From NCBI GenBank assembly GCA_004366205.1, contig SIRW01000090.1:1-64000 (forward strand): 64,000 nt of DNA, written 5' to 3'. This document shows positions 1-9,903 of this stretch, one piece after another (position 1 is the first letter of the stretch; each line of letters opens with the position of its first letter). Below the pieces are notes generated by a model. That model did not search any database. It was not told the origin of the DNA and saw only the letters and a list, made by a program, of their open reading frames with translations. The position numbers and the translations under genes are program-made. This DNA is from Actinomycetota bacterium (GTDB lineage: Bacteria > Actinomycetota > Acidimicrobiia > Acidimicrobiales > CADCSY01).

Positions 1-2
1 AC

Positions 3-386
3 TTCGCCCGGCTCGGCGTGGGCGCCACGGGCTCGTGGATCGGTCAGCGCCATCAGGGCCGCGGCATCGGCACCGAGATGCGGGCCGCCATCCTCCACCT
101 GGCGTTCGCCGGCCTCGGGGCGCGGCGCTGCGAGAGCGGCTACCTCGACGGCAACGCCGCCTCGGCGGCCGTGTCCCGCAAGCTCGGCTACCGCGAGAAC
201 GGCGACCGCTGGCACGTGGTCGAGGGCGAGCCCCGGCGTGAGGTGCTGCTCGTGATCGAACGCGACGACTGGGAGGCGCGGCGCCGCGACGACATCGTCA
301 TCGAAGGGCTCGGGCCGTACCTCGAGCTGTTCGGGGTCGCGGCACCGGCGAGGCCTACGGCGCCGGTGGCGCCAGCGTCGACCTGA
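3..386 (+). CDS. GNAT family N-acetyltransferase, 5' end outside window
   Basis: Open frame from window edge; QRHQGRGIGTEMRAAILHLAF and GNAASAAVSRKLGYRENG are typical GNAT acetyl-CoA and C-terminal motifs. Confidence 0.85.
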   Translation, partial: FARLGVGATGSWIGQRHQGRGIGTEMRAAILHLAFAGLGARRCESGYLDGNAASAAVSRKLGYRENGDRWHVVEGEPRREVLLVIERDDWEARRRDDIVIEGLGPYLELFGVAAPARPTAPVAPAST

Positions 387-822
387 TGCGGCGCGCCACG
401 GCCGCCATGTGGGCCTCGTCGTCGTAGCGCTGTCGGGGCCAGAAGAACCCCCGCAGGCCGTCCTTCGGGCGTCGGGGGACGACGTGCACGTGCAAGTGCG
501 GGACGCTCTGGCTCACCCGGTTGTTCAACGCCACGAACGTGCCGGTCGCGCCGCACGCCGACTCCACGGCCGCGGCCAGGCGTTGCGCGGCGCCGAAGAA
601 CGGGGCGAGCTCGCCGGCCGGCAGGTCCAGGAGCGTCTCGTGGTGGGCGCGGGGCACCAGCAGGCTGTGGCCGGGGAACAGCGGGCGCGTGTCGAGGAAG
701 GCGAGGGCGCCGTCCTCGTCGAGCACTACGTGGGCGGGCTCGGTGCCCCCGACGATCCGGCAGAACACGCAGTCGTCGGCCACCCGCACCCCCGATCCCG
801 GCGACGCGCCGGTCGGGTGCAA
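355..822 (-). CDS. HIT family hydrolase
   Basis: CVFCRIV N-terminus and HLHVHVVPR histidine triad; start may be GTG near 783; converges with and overlaps the GNAT gene 3' end. Confidence 0.9.
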   Translation of the reverse strand: MHPTGASPGSGVRVADDCVFCRIVGGTEPAHVVLDEDGALAFLDTRPLFPGHSLLVPRAHHETLLDLPAGELAPFFGAAQRLAAAVESACGATGTFVALNNRVSQSVPHLHVHVVPRRPKDGLRGFFWPRQRYDDEAHMAAVARRIRSTLAPPAP

Positions 823-835
823 TCATGGCAGCCGC

Positions 836-1720
836 GTGCTGGCCGCCATCCCCTACACGACGTTCCCCCAGATCGACCTGGGGTTCATCTCGCTGCGCAC
901 CTTCGGGGTGATGGTGGCGCTCGGCGTGCTGGCCGGCGCCACGATCGCCGCCCGCTGGGCCGAGCGCTGGGGCATCCCGTCCGACGAGATGATCCGGGTC
1001 GCGACCCGCATGGTGATCGTCGGGATCATCGCCTCGCGCCTCACGTGGGTGCTCACGCACTGGGACCGCATCGAGTCACCGATCGACGTCATCGCCGTGT
1101 GGGAGGGCGGCCTGCAGTTCACCGGCGGGTTCATCGGCGGCGTGCTGGCCGGCATCCCGACGTTCCGGAAGTGGGCCCAGCTCACCCGCTGGCGGATGCT
1201 CGACGGCATGGCGCTGGCCCTCACCGTCGGCCTCGCGATCGGCCGCATCGGCTGCTACTCGGTGGGCGAGCACCTCGGCGAGCCCACGTCGTTCTTCCTC
1301 GCGACACGCTACGACGGCGGCACGACCCGCGAGCCCGTGCAGCAGTGGCTGGGCCAGGCCATCCACAACACGTCGCTGTACGAGATCCTCCACCTCACGG
1401 TCCTTGCCGCCGTCCTCGTGGCGCTGATGCTGTGGCGGCGGGCGGTCCCCTCCACCGCCATGGGGGTGTTCCTCGTCTGGTACGGCGCCGCCCGCTTCGG
1501 CACCGACTTCCTGCGGGCGTTCGACCGCACTGCCCTCGGCCTCACCGGCGCCCAGTGGGCGATGATCGCCGTGTTCGCCGCCGGGGTGTGGGTGCTCACG
1601 CGGGTGCGACCCCGGCTCGCCCGGGTCGAGGCCGCGTCCTCGGCGCCCCTGAGCCCCGGCGCCGGTGAGGGTTCGGCATCCAGCGGCACCGGGAAGGACG
1701 AACAGGACACCACGCCGTAG
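836..1720 (+). CDS. lgt: prolipoprotein diacylglyceryl transferase
   Basis: Multi-TM protein with [28 protein letters not shown] and C-terminal R.GTDFLR typical of Lgt; GTG start chosen. Confidence 0.8.
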   Translation: MLAAIPYTTFPQIDLGFISLRTFGVMVALGVLAGATIAARWAERWGIPSDEMIRVATRMVIVGIIASRLTWVLTHWDRIESPIDVIAVWEGGLQFTGGFIGGVLAGIPTFRKWAQLTRWRMLDGMALALTVGLAIGRIGCYSVGEHLGEPTSFFLATRYDGGTTREPVQQWLGQAIHNTSLYEILHLTVLAAVLVALMLWRRAVPSTAMGVFLVWYGAARFGTDFLRAFDRTALGLTGAQWAMIAVFAAGVWVLTRVRPRLARVEAASSAPLSPGAGEGSASSGTGKDEQDTTP

Positions 1721-1740
1721 ATCACCGGGAGGTGAGCGCC

Positions 1741-2250
1741 ATGGCGAAGGTCGCCTTCGTACTGGCCGACATGTTCGAGGACTCCGAGTTCCGGGTCCCC
1801 TACGACCGCATCCGTGAGGCCGGCCACGACGTCACCGTCGTGGGCATGGAGAGAGCCGAGGTCACCGGCAAGCAGGGGAAGGGGTCGTTCACGATCGAGG
1901 TCACGCCCGAGGAGGTCGACGCCGGCGACTTCGACGCCCTCGTGATCCCGGGTGGGTTCGCCCCCGACAAGCTGCGCACCCACGAGGGCATCGTCGGCTT
2001 CGTCGCCAAGTTCGGGGCCTCCAAGCCCATCGCCGCCATCTGCCACGCCGGTAGCCTGCTGATCGAGGCCCGGCTGGTTGACGGCAAGCGCATGACGTCG
2101 TGGGCGTCGATCCGCACCGACCTCGAGAACGCCGGCGCCACGTGGGTCGACGAGGAGGTCGTCGAGGACGGCAACCTCATCACCTCGCGCTCACCGAAGG
2201 ACCTCGACGCCTTCTGCGCCGCCATCCTCGCCCGCCTCGGACCGGCGTAG
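1741..2250 (+). CDS. DJ-1/PfpI family type 1 glutamine amidotransferase-like protein
   Basis: [12 protein letters not shown] and nucleophile elbow [10 protein letters not shown]. Confidence 0.9.
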   Translation: MAKVAFVLADMFEDSEFRVPYDRIREAGHDVTVVGMERAEVTGKQGKGSFTIEVTPEEVDAGDFDALVIPGGFAPDKLRTHEGIVGFVAKFGASKPIAAICHAGSLLIEARLVDGKRMTSWASIRTDLENAGATWVDEEVVEDGNLITSRSPKDLDAFCAAILARLGPA

Positions 2251-2292
2251 CGCCGGCGGGCCGGGACACCCCCGCCACACCCCCCACCTCCC

Positions 2293-2346
2293 CCGTTCTG
2301 GGGGGCCCAGGTTCCACCCACGCGAAACCAGCGCCCCCCAGAACGG
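2293..2346. repeat. long-stem inverted repeat between convergent genes
   Basis: CCGTTCTGGGGGG ... CCCCCCAGAACGG, about 13 bp arms and a loop of about 25 nt. Confidence 0.7.
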
Positions 2347-2387
2347 CGAGGGGGGGCGGGTGGGTGGGTGGCTGTGGGGTGGGTGGC

Positions 2388-3260
2388 TCAGGTGAGGTCG
2401 GGGGCGACGAGGCCGTGGCGGCGGCGGACGCGCCGTTCGGCCGTGGCGAACAGGGTGTCCACGACGATGCCGATGCCGAGGATCACCGTCATCGTGGCCA
2501 GCAGGCCGGGCGCGTCGGCGAGCTCGCGGTTGACCTGCAGGAGGAACCCGATCGACGGCTGACCGGCGATCACGACCAGGAGCTCGCCGGCCATGAGGCT
2601 GCGCCAGGCGAACGCCCACCCCTGCTTGAGCCCGCCGAGAAGGGCCGGCGTCGACGCGGGCAGCACCACGTGGCGGTAGGCCGCCCACCCGCGAGCGCCG
2701 AGCACCCGGCCGGCGCGCACCAGCAGCGGCGCAACGTGGTCGGCGCCCGAGATCAACCCGTTGGCGATCGCCGGCGCCGCGCCCAGGACGACGACGAACA
2801 GGATCGCCTGCTCGGACAGCTCGAACAGCAGGATGGCGAGGGGGAACCAGGCGATCGACGGCATGGTCAACACGCCGGTCACGAGCGACCCGACCGCCGC
2901 GCGGGCGAGCCGGACCCGCGCCACGACGCACCCGACCGCCACCCCGATCACCACCGCGAGGGCGAAGCCCACCGCCGCCCGGCGCAGGGTGATCGAGGTG
3001 GCCTGCAGCAGCGTGCCGTCCGCCGCGAGCCGAGCCAGCTCGCCGGCGACGGCAGCCGGGCCGGGCAGCACGTACTCGGGCTTCCACCCGGACCACACGA
3101 CGGCCTGCCACAGCGCGACCGCCAGCGCCGCGGCCGTCGCCTTGGGCCACGCCGCCGACCAGAGTCGCCGGGCGGCACCCGAACCGGTCGGGGGCGCCAG
3201 CTCGAGGGCGTCGAGCCCGGCGAGCTCCTCGCCCAGGCGCTCGGCGTCAGTCGTGGGCAT
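2388..3260 (-). CDS. ABC transporter permease, sulfonate/taurine/nitrate type (SsuC/TauC-like)
   Basis: TM protein with permease signature (MTVILGIGIVVDTLF, GLKQGWAFAWRSLMAGELLV); adjacent ATPase and binding protein. Confidence 0.85.
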   Translation of the reverse strand: MPTTDAERLGEELAGLDALELAPPTGSGAARRLWSAAWPKATAAALAVALWQAVVWSGWKPEYVLPGPAAVAGELARLAADGTLLQATSITLRRAAVGFALAVVIGVAVGCVVARVRLARAAVGSLVTGVLTMPSIAWFPLAILLFELSEQAILFVVVLGAAPAIANGLISGADHVAPLLVRAGRVLGARGWAAYRHVVLPASTPALLGGLKQGWAFAWRSLMAGELLVVIAGQPSIGFLLQVNRELADAPGLLATMTVILGIGIVVDTLFATAERRVRRRHGLVAPDLT

Positions 3261-4077
3261 GGCGCCGCACCTCCGCCCGCAGCAGGTCGGTGACCTCGGC
3301 CGCCAGCTCGCCGACCTCGGGCGACTCGATCCGTCGGGGCCGCTCGATCGTGACGGGCAGGTCGGCGACGACCCGACCCGGCCGGCTGGACAGCACGACG
3401 ACGCGGTCGGCCAGGCGGGCTGCCTCGCGCACGTTGTGGGTGACGAACACGACCGTGAGGGCCCGGTCGCGCCACAACGACTCGAGCTCGTCGTGGAGCA
3501 GGTCGCGGGTCATGGCGTCGAGCGCTCCGAAGGGCTCGTCCATCAGCAGCAGGTCGGCGTCCTGGGCGAGGGCCCGGGCCAGCGCCGCCCGCTGGCGCAT
3601 GCCGCCCGACAGCTCGTGCGGCCGCTTGGCGGCGAAGCCCTCGAGGTGCACCATGCGCAGCAGGGCCCGGGCCCGCTCGCGGCGTTCGCGCCGCACCACG
3701 CCCCGCAACCGCAGGGCCAGCTCGACGTTGCGGGCGACGGTGAGCCACGGGAACAGCGCCGCCTCCTGGAACATGAGCGCAGCCCGGCTGCTGGTCGCCA
3801 CCCGGCCCCGCGTCGGGTGATCCAGGCCGGCGAGGAGGTGGAGCAGCGTCGTCTTGCCGCAGCCCGACGCCCCCACCACGCACACCAGGGCGCCCCGCCC
3901 GGCGGTGAGGTCGATCCCCTCGAGGGCGACCACGGCGTCCCGACCTCGGCCGTGGACCTTGGTCACGCCGGCGAGCACGAAGGCGGCGTCGCTCGGCTCG
4001 GGCCCTGCCGGTGCGCGCACGGCGACGGCCGGGCCGGCGACGACCGGCGCGACGGTGGGGCGGGGGGCAGGGGTCAT
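3247..4077 (-). CDS. ABC transporter ATP-binding protein (SsuB-like)
   Basis: Walker A GASGCGKTTL, signature LSGGMRQR, Walker B LLLMDEPFGALD; ATG chosen inside a longer shadow ORF. Confidence 0.9.
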   Translation of the reverse strand: MTPAPRPTVAPVVAGPAVAVRAPAGPEPSDAAFVLAGVTKVHGRGRDAVVALEGIDLTAGRGALVCVVGASGCGKTTLLHLLAGLDHPTRGRVATSSRAALMFQEAALFPWLTVARNVELALRLRGVVRRERRERARALLRMVHLEGFAAKRPHELSGGMRQRAALARALAQDADLLLMDEPFGALDAMTRDLLHDELESLWRDRALTVVFVTHNVREAARLADRVVVLSSRPGRVVADLPVTIERPRRIESPEVGELAAEVTDLLRAEVRRHAHD

Positions 4078-5135
4078 GGGGACACCTCCGGGTGGCCGCG
4101 CGCCCGCAGGACGTCGTTCAGCAGGCGCAGGTCGTGGATGCCGGCCAGGTCGGCCGGCCGGAGCAGGTCGACGGCGACGGCGTGGGCCGCGGCCTCGTGC
4201 AGGGTGGGGGCGAGCGGGTCCCACGTGAACGTGAGCGTCGACCAGGCCCGGTCGATCACCGCCGGCGGCAGGGCCTTGGTCGTGATGCGCTCGATCTCCG
4301 ACCCGACCAGGCCGCGCGCCCCCTGCGGGTCGGCGGCGATCCGCTCGATCGCCGTCACCAGGCCCTCGATGAGGGCCCGGACCCGCTCGGGGTGGCTGCC
4401 CAGGACGGCGCGGCGTACCACCAGCTGGGTCGTCACGAAGCGGCCGCCCGCCCACAGGTCGCGCTCGTCGACGAGCACCTCGGCACCGGCCTCGAGCACT
4501 AGCCGCGACACCCAGGGCTCGGGCAGCCACGCGCCGTCGATGAGCCTCTGCCGGTAGGCGTCGAGGGCCTCGGCGCCGGGCAGCGGCCGGATCGAAACGT
4601 CGCCCCCACCGGCCCGGTCGGCGTCCAGGCCGTGGCCGGCGAGCCACCAGCGCAGCGCCACGTCCTGGGTGTTGCCGAGGGCGGGCGTGGCGAGGCTTCG
4701 GCCCCGGAGGTCGGCGGCACCGCGGATGCCTGGGCGCACGACGAGCGCGGCGCCGCCCGACGTCACGCCGGCGACCACCCGGACGGCGTCGCCACCTGAG
4801 CGGGCATAGGCGTTCACCGCCGGGTTGGGACCGACGAGCGCGGCGTCGATCGACCCGCTGAAGAGCGCCTCGACGACGGCCGGTCCGCTGGCGAACAGCA
4901 CCGGTTCGAGGCCGGCCCCCACCTCGCCGAGCCCCCGGGCCAGGTCGCCCTCGGCCAGCCCAACCAGGGCCGGCGCGTGCGTGAGGGTCGCGAAGTAGCC
5001 GATCCGCACGGTGTCGCCCCCAGCACCGGCCCGCGCCGCACCCCCGCAGGCCGGTGCCGTGCCGGCCACGATCGCCAGCGCCAGGAGCAGCCAGACCGGT
5101 GACGACGGCCTCGCTCGACGGGTGATTCGGTCCAC
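4074..5135 (-). CDS. ABC transporter substrate-binding lipoprotein (SsuA/NMT1-like)
   Basis: Signal/lipobox-like ALAIVAGTAPACGG, then TVRIGYFATLTHAPALVG; 4-bp overlap with ATPase gene. Confidence 0.85.
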   Translation of the reverse strand: MDRITRRARPSSPVWLLLALAIVAGTAPACGGAARAGAGGDTVRIGYFATLTHAPALVGLAEGDLARGLGEVGAGLEPVLFASGPAVVEALFSGSIDAALVGPNPAVNAYARSGGDAVRVVAGVTSGGAALVVRPGIRGAADLRGRSLATPALGNTQDVALRWWLAGHGLDADRAGGGDVSIRPLPGAEALDAYRQRLIDGAWLPEPWVSRLVLEAGAEVLVDERDLWAGGRFVTTQLVVRRAVLGSHPERVRALIEGLVTAIERIAADPQGARGLVGSEIERITTKALPPAVIDRAWSTLTFTWDPLAPTLHEAAAHAVAVDLLRPADLAGIHDLRLLNDVLRARGHPEVSP

Positions 5136-5194
5136 TGGTTCCTCGGGTCGCTCGGGTCGGGACAGGGCAGGTCGGGACTGGGCAGCTCGATTCC

Positions 5195-5227
5195 TGTAAA
5201 ACTTGATCGAGAAAGTCAGGTTTTGCA
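5195..5227. promoter_or_regulatory. candidate operator in divergent ABC importer/cysH intergenic region
   Basis: TGtAAAACtTGA-N9-TCAgGTTTTgCA, an imperfect inverted repeat with 12-nt half-sites. Confidence 0.7.
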
Positions 5228-5274
5228 ACACTGCCCTTCGCCGCACCGCTCCGCAACCCGGAGGAACCCGATCC

Positions 5275-5949
5275 GTGACCAGCACCCGACCCACCGCCGC
5301 CGAGCTCGCCGAGGTGTCGGCCAGCTTCGAGACGGCGGATCCGGCCGCCATCGTCGCCTGGGCCGCCGGCCGCTTCGGCGAGGGCCTCGTCCTCACGTCG
5401 AGCTTCGAGGACGCCGTGCTGATCGACGTCGTCGCCCGCACGGCGCCCACCACCGAGGTCGTGCTGCTCGACACGCAGTACCACTTCGCCGAGACGCTCT
5501 GGTACGCCGAGGAGCTCCGGCGGCGCTACGGGCTGAACCTGCGCATCGTCGGACCCGCACCCGGCGTGGAGCCCGACAACCGCTGGCAGACCGACGTCGA
5601 GGGCTGCTGCGGCGTGCGCAAGGTCGAGCCGCTCGCCCGGGCGCTGGCCGGGAAGACCGCGTGGCTCACCGGCATCCGCCGGGCGGACGGGCCCACCCGG
5701 GCGACCGCTCCCATCGTCTCCTACGACATCGCCCGTGACGTCGTGAAGGTCAACCCGCTGGCAACGTGGACCGACGACGACCTGGCCACCTACGCCTTGG
5801 TGCACGACCTCCCCGCCCACCCCCTCACCGAACGGGGCTACCCGTCGATCGGCTGCTGGCCGTGCACCCGCCCGGTGGCCCCGGGTGAGGACCGGCGGGC
5901 GGGCCGCTGGGCCGGCCACGCCAAGACCGAGTGCGGGCTGCACACGTGA
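5275..5949 (+). CDS. cysH: assimilatory adenylyl-sulfate (APS) reductase
   Basis: PAPS reductase fold (TSSFEDAVLIDVV); CC (EGCCGVRKVEP) plus CxxC (GCWPCTRP) as in 4Fe-4S APS reductases; ECGLHT C-terminus. Confidence 0.9.
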   Translation: MTSTRPTAAELAEVSASFETADPAAIVAWAAGRFGEGLVLTSSFEDAVLIDVVARTAPTTEVVLLDTQYHFAETLWYAEELRRRYGLNLRIVGPAPGVEPDNRWQTDVEGCCGVRKVEPLARALAGKTAWLTGIRRADGPTRATAPIVSYDIARDVVKVNPLATWTDDDLATYALVHDLPAHPLTERGYPSIGCWPCTRPVAPGEDRRAGRWAGHAKTECGLHT

Positions 5950-6866
5950 GCGTCGTGAGCACCCCGACCAGCCGCCTCGGCCATCTCGACGCCCTCGAAG
6001 CCGAGGCCATCACGATCCTGCGCGAGGTCACGGCCGAGTGCGAGCGACCCGTCCTGCTCTTCTCCGGCGGCAAGGACTCCGCCGTGCTGCTGCACCTGGC
6101 CGCGAAGGCCTTCCGGCCCGGACCCCTGCCGTTCCCGGTGCTACACGTCGACACCGGCCACAACTTCCCGGAGGCCATCGAGTTCCGCGACCAGCGGGTC
6201 GCCGAGCTCGACGCCCGCCTCATCGTCGCCTCGGTGCAGGACTCGATCGAGCGCGGCCGGGTCCCCGACCCCGGCCCCACGGGCAGCCGCAACCGCCTCC
6301 AGAGCGTGACGCTGCTCGACGCCATCGCCGAGCACCGCGTCGACGCCGCCTTCGGAGGCGCCCGCCGCGACGAGGACCGGGCCCGGGCCAAGGAGCGGGT
6401 GCTCAGCTTCCGGGACGCCTTCGGGGGGTGGGACCCCCGCAACCAGCGCCCCGAGCCCTGGGGCGTGCTCAACGGGCGGGTCCGCCCCGGCGAGCACCTG
6501 CGGGCGTTCCCCATCTCGAACTGGACCGAGCTCGACGTGTGGCGCTACGTCGAGCGCGAGCGGATCGAGCTGCCGTCGCTCTACTTCCGGCACCGGCGCG
6601 AGGTGGTCGAGCGCGACGGGATGCTGCTCGCCACGGGCGGACCGGTCGTGGTCCGGCCCGGCGAGGTGCCGTTCGTCGAGACCGTGCGGTACCGCACGGT
6701 CGGCGACATGAGCTGCACCGGCGCCGTGCCCTCCGCGGCCGCCACCGTCGCCGAGGTGATCGCCGAGACCGTCGCCAGCCGCGTCAGCGAGCGGGGCGCC
6801 ACCCGCGCCGACGACGCCGTGAGCGACGCCGCCATGGAGGACCGCAAGCGGGAGGGCTACTTCTGA
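5946..6866 (+). CDS. cysD: sulfate adenylyltransferase subunit 2
   Basis: LLFSGGKDSAVLLHLAAKAF, HVDTGHNFPE, FGGARRDEDRARAKER; overlaps cysH by 4 bp. Confidence 0.95.
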   Translation: MSVVSTPTSRLGHLDALEAEAITILREVTAECERPVLLFSGGKDSAVLLHLAAKAFRPGPLPFPVLHVDTGHNFPEAIEFRDQRVAELDARLIVASVQDSIERGRVPDPGPTGSRNRLQSVTLLDAIAEHRVDAAFGGARRDEDRARAKERVLSFRDAFGGWDPRNQRPEPWGVLNGRVRPGEHLRAFPISNWTELDVWRYVERERIELPSLYFRHRREVVERDGMLLATGGPVVVRPGEVPFVETVRYRTVGDMSCTGAVPSAAATVAEVIAETVASRVSERGATRADDAVSDAAMEDRKREGYF

Positions 6867-8149
6867 TGACGATCACCGAGCCGGCACGCCCGGCCGTCGA
6901 CACGGCCGAGCGCACGCCGCTGCGGGTGGCGACCTGCGGGTCGGTGGACGACGGGAAGTCGACGCTGATCGGCCGGTTGCTGCACGACACCGGCGCCGTG
7001 CTCGACGACCAGCTCGCCGCCGTCGCGCGGGCCAGCGCCCGCCGGGGCGACCACCGCACCGACCTGGCGCTGCTCACCGACGGCCTGCGGGCCGAGCGCG
7101 AGCAGGGCATCACCATCGACGTGGCGTGGCGCTACTTCTCCACGCCGGCCCGCTCGTTCATCCTCGTCGACACGCCGGGGCACGCCCAGTACACCCGCAA
7201 CACCGTGACGGGCCTGTCGGCCGCCGACGTGGCCGTGGTGCTCGTCGACGCCCGCCACGGTGCGTCGCCCCAGACCCGCCGCCACGTGGCCGTTGCCGGG
7301 CTGCTGGCGCTCGATCACCTCGTCGTCGCCGTGAACAAGATGGACCTGGTCGGGTGGTCGGAGGAGGTCTTCCGGGTGGTCGCCAAGGACCTGGCCGACC
7401 ACGCCTCCCGGCTCGAGCGCCCCCTCCCCGTCACCTGCGTGCCGGTGTCGGCCCTGCACGGCGACAACGTGGTCGACCGCTCGCCCGCCGCCGGCTGGTA
7501 CGGCGGCCCTGCCCTCCTGGAGCTGCTGGAGGCGCTCGAGCCCGGGGCGGGCGCCGTGGAGGTCGGTGCCCGGCTGCCCGTGCAGTGGGTGATCCGCACG
7601 GGCAGCGAGCGGGCCTACGCCGGCCAGCTGGCGGGCGGGCCGCTGCACCCGGGCGACCGGGTCGTGGTCCTGCCCGCGGGGACCGAGACGACGGTGACGG
7701 CGGTCGAGCTCGGCGGCGCACCGCTCGCCCGCGCCGTGCCGGGCCAGGCGGTGGCCGTCCGGCTCGCCGACGCCGTCGACGCCGGCCGGGGCGACACCAT
7801 CGCCGTCACCGCCGGCCGGCCGCCCGCGCCCACGGCGACCTTCGACGCGGACGTGTGCTGGATGGGCGACCGGCCGCTGGGCCCGACCAGCCGCTGGCTG
7901 GTCAAGCACGGCACCCGGACCACCCGGGCGATCGCCGAGTCGGTGCTGCACCGCCTCGACGTCGACGCGCTCACCCCCGAGGCCGGCGCCGCCCTCGAGC
8001 GCAACGACCTCGGCCGGGTGCGGTTCCGCACCGCCGACCCGCTCGTCGCCGACCCCTACGAGCTCAGCCCCGCGACCGGGCGGTTCGTCGTGATCGACGA
8101 GGTCGACAACGCCACGGCCGGTGCCGGACTGTTGCGGGGTGTGCGGTGA
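6866..8149 (+). CDS. cysN: sulfate adenylyltransferase subunit 1 (GTPase)
   Basis: CGSVDDGKSTLIGRLL P-loop, EREQGITIDVAWRYF, DTPGHAQYTRNTVTG, NKMDLV; no CysC domain. Confidence 0.95.
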   Translation: MTITEPARPAVDTAERTPLRVATCGSVDDGKSTLIGRLLHDTGAVLDDQLAAVARASARRGDHRTDLALLTDGLRAEREQGITIDVAWRYFSTPARSFILVDTPGHAQYTRNTVTGLSAADVAVVLVDARHGASPQTRRHVAVAGLLALDHLVVAVNKMDLVGWSEEVFRVVAKDLADHASRLERPLPVTCVPVSALHGDNVVDRSPAAGWYGGPALLELLEALEPGAGAVEVGARLPVQWVIRTGSERAYAGQLAGGPLHPGDRVVVLPAGTETTVTAVELGGAPLARAVPGQAVAVRLADAVDAGRGDTIAVTAGRPPAPTATFDADVCWMGDRPLGPTSRWLVKHGTRTTRAIAESVLHRLDVDALTPEAGAALERNDLGRVRFRTADPLVADPYELSPATGRFVVIDEVDNATAGAGLLRGVR

Positions 8150-9903
8150 GCGGCGGGGCGCAGGTCGAGGCGGTCAAGGCCGGCAGCCGCCATCTGCGCG
8201 GCGACCTGGCCACCGAGCTCGACGACGGCGCCGACCACTTCAGCGCCGAGGGCGTCACCGTGCTCAAGTTCCACGGGATCTACCAGCAGGACGACCGCGA
8301 CGTCCGCCGGGAGCGGACGGCCAGGCGCCTACCGCTCGCGTACTCCTGCATGGTGCGCGCCGCCGTCCCCGGTGGTGTGCTGCCGGCCGAGCAGTGGCTC
8401 GCCGTCGACCGGGTCGCCGACGAGGTCGGCGACGGCAGCCTGCGGCTCACCACCCGCCAGGGCGTGCAGTACCACTTCGTCGCCAAGGACGGCCTGCGGC
8501 CGCTCATCGGCGCGCTCAACCGCAACCTCGTCACCACGCTGGCGGCGTGCGGCGACGTCGTGCGCAACACCATGGGGTGCCCGGCGGTGCTGCCGGGCCG
8601 GGCCGTGCTGGGGGCTACGGCGGCGGCCATCGCCGAGCGCTTCCGGCCGCGCACCCGGGCGTACTGGGAGCTGTGGGTCGACGGTGAGCGGGCCGTCACC
8701 GCCGAGGCGGGCCCGGACCCCGACCACTCAGACGAGGACGAAGACGAGCCGATCTACGGCGACACGTACCTGCCCCGCAAGTTCAAGATCGGGTTGGCCT
8801 GGCCCGGCGACAACTGCGTCGACGTCTACAGCCAGGACATCGGCATCGTGCCCACGCTGGCGGCGGGCACGACCGGCGAGGTGACGGGCTTCGTGGTGCT
8901 GGCGGGCGGCGGGCTGGGCATGAGCCACGCCCGGGAGGACGACACCTACCCGCGGCTGGCGACCCCCGTCGGCTGGGTCGAGCCCGACGGGCTGCTCGAC
9001 GTGTGCGAGGCGATCGTCACGACCCAACGGGACCACGGCAACCGCGAGGACCGCCAGCGGGCGCGCCTCAAGTACCTGATCGACGACCGGGGCGAGGCGT
9101 GGTTCCGCGCCGAGGTCGAGCGGCGCCTCGGCCGGCCGCTCGCCGGCGCCCCGCTGCTGCCCCCCTGGGCCACCAGCGACGACCACCTGGGCTGGCACGA
9201 GCAGTCCGACGGCCGTTGGACGCTCGGTGTACCGGTGGAGTCCGGCCGCCTGCGGGACGGCGACAGCGCTCGGCCGCGGGCGGCGCTCCGCGCCCTCGTG
9301 GGCGCGGTCGTCCCCGAGGTGCGCATCACCCCCCGCCAGGACCTGCTGCTGTGCGGCATCGCCGCGGTCGATCGCGCCGAGGTCGAGGCGGTGCTGCGGT
9401 CGCACGGCGTGGTGCTCGCCGACCAGCTGGGCGGGGTGGCCCGCCACGCCATGGCGTGCCCGGCCCTGCCCACCTGCGGCCAGGCGCTGGCCGAGGCCGA
9501 GCGGGCCCTGCCCGGTGTCGTCGACGACCTCACCAAGGCCACCGAGGCCGCTGGGCTCGCCGGCATCCCGCTGCGGGTCAACATGACCGGCTGCCCGAAC
9601 GGCTGCGCCCGTCCCTACACGGCCGAGATCGGCGTGGTGGGCCGCACCAAGCGCACGTACGACCTGTACGTGGGCGGGTCCGCCGGCGGCGAGCGCCTCG
9701 CCGAGCGGCTCATCGCCGACGTACCCCTCGAGCACCTGCCCGCCGCCCTCGGGCCGCTCCTCGAGCGCTACCGGGCCGAGGCCGAGCCCGGCGAGGCGTT
9801 CGGTGACTTCTGCCACCGGGTCGGCGTGGCGACGCTCGCGACGCTGGTGCCCGAGCCCGAGCGGCGCCGCCGCCGGGTCGCGGCCGATGGCGGGGAGGGA
9901 TAG
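8146..9903 (+). CDS. nitrite/sulfite reductase (siroheme, 4Fe-4S), probably sulfite reductase
   Basis: LRLTTRQGVQYHFV, CPALPTCGQALAE and TGCPNGCARPYTAEIG siroheme/4Fe-4S ligand motifs; operon context. Confidence 0.92.
   Translation: MSGGAQVEAVKAGSRHLRGDLATELDDGADHFSAEGVTVLKFHGIYQQDDRDVRRERTARRLPLAYSCMVRAAVPGGVLPAEQWLAVDRVADEVGDGSLRLTTRQGVQYHFVAKDGLRPLIGALNRNLVTTLAACGDVVRNTMGCPAVLPGRAVLGATAAAIAERFRPRTRAYWELWVDGERAVTAEAGPDPDHSDEDEDEPIYGDTYLPRKFKIGLAWPGDNCVDVYSQDIGIVPTLAAGTTGEVTGFVVLAGGGLGMSHAREDDTYPRLATPVGWVEPDGLLDVCEAIVTTQRDHGNREDRQRARLKYLIDDRGEAWFRAEVERRLGRPLAGAPLLPPWATSDDHLGWHEQSDGRWTLGVPVESGRLRDGDSARPRAALRALVGAVVPEVRITPRQDLLLCGIAAVDRAEVEAVLRSHGVVLADQLGGVARHAMACPALPTCGQALAEAERALPGVVDDLTKATEAAGLAGIPLRVNMTGCPNGCARPYTAEIGVVGRTKRTYDLYVGGSAGGERLAERLIADVPLEHLPAALGPLLERYRAEAEPGEAFGDFCHRVGVATLATLVPEPERRRRRVAADGGEG

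Noticed and set aside
3247-5943. 898-aa - strand ORF
   Set aside because: Only 3247-4077 is a real ATPase gene; upstream part is antisense/shadow of SsuA-like and cysH genes with low-complexity Arg/Gly/Pro translation.
7126-8145. 5' extension of the sulfite reductase ORF
   Set aside because: Translation is Arg/Pro/Gly-rich shadow of cysN; true start is GTG 8146.
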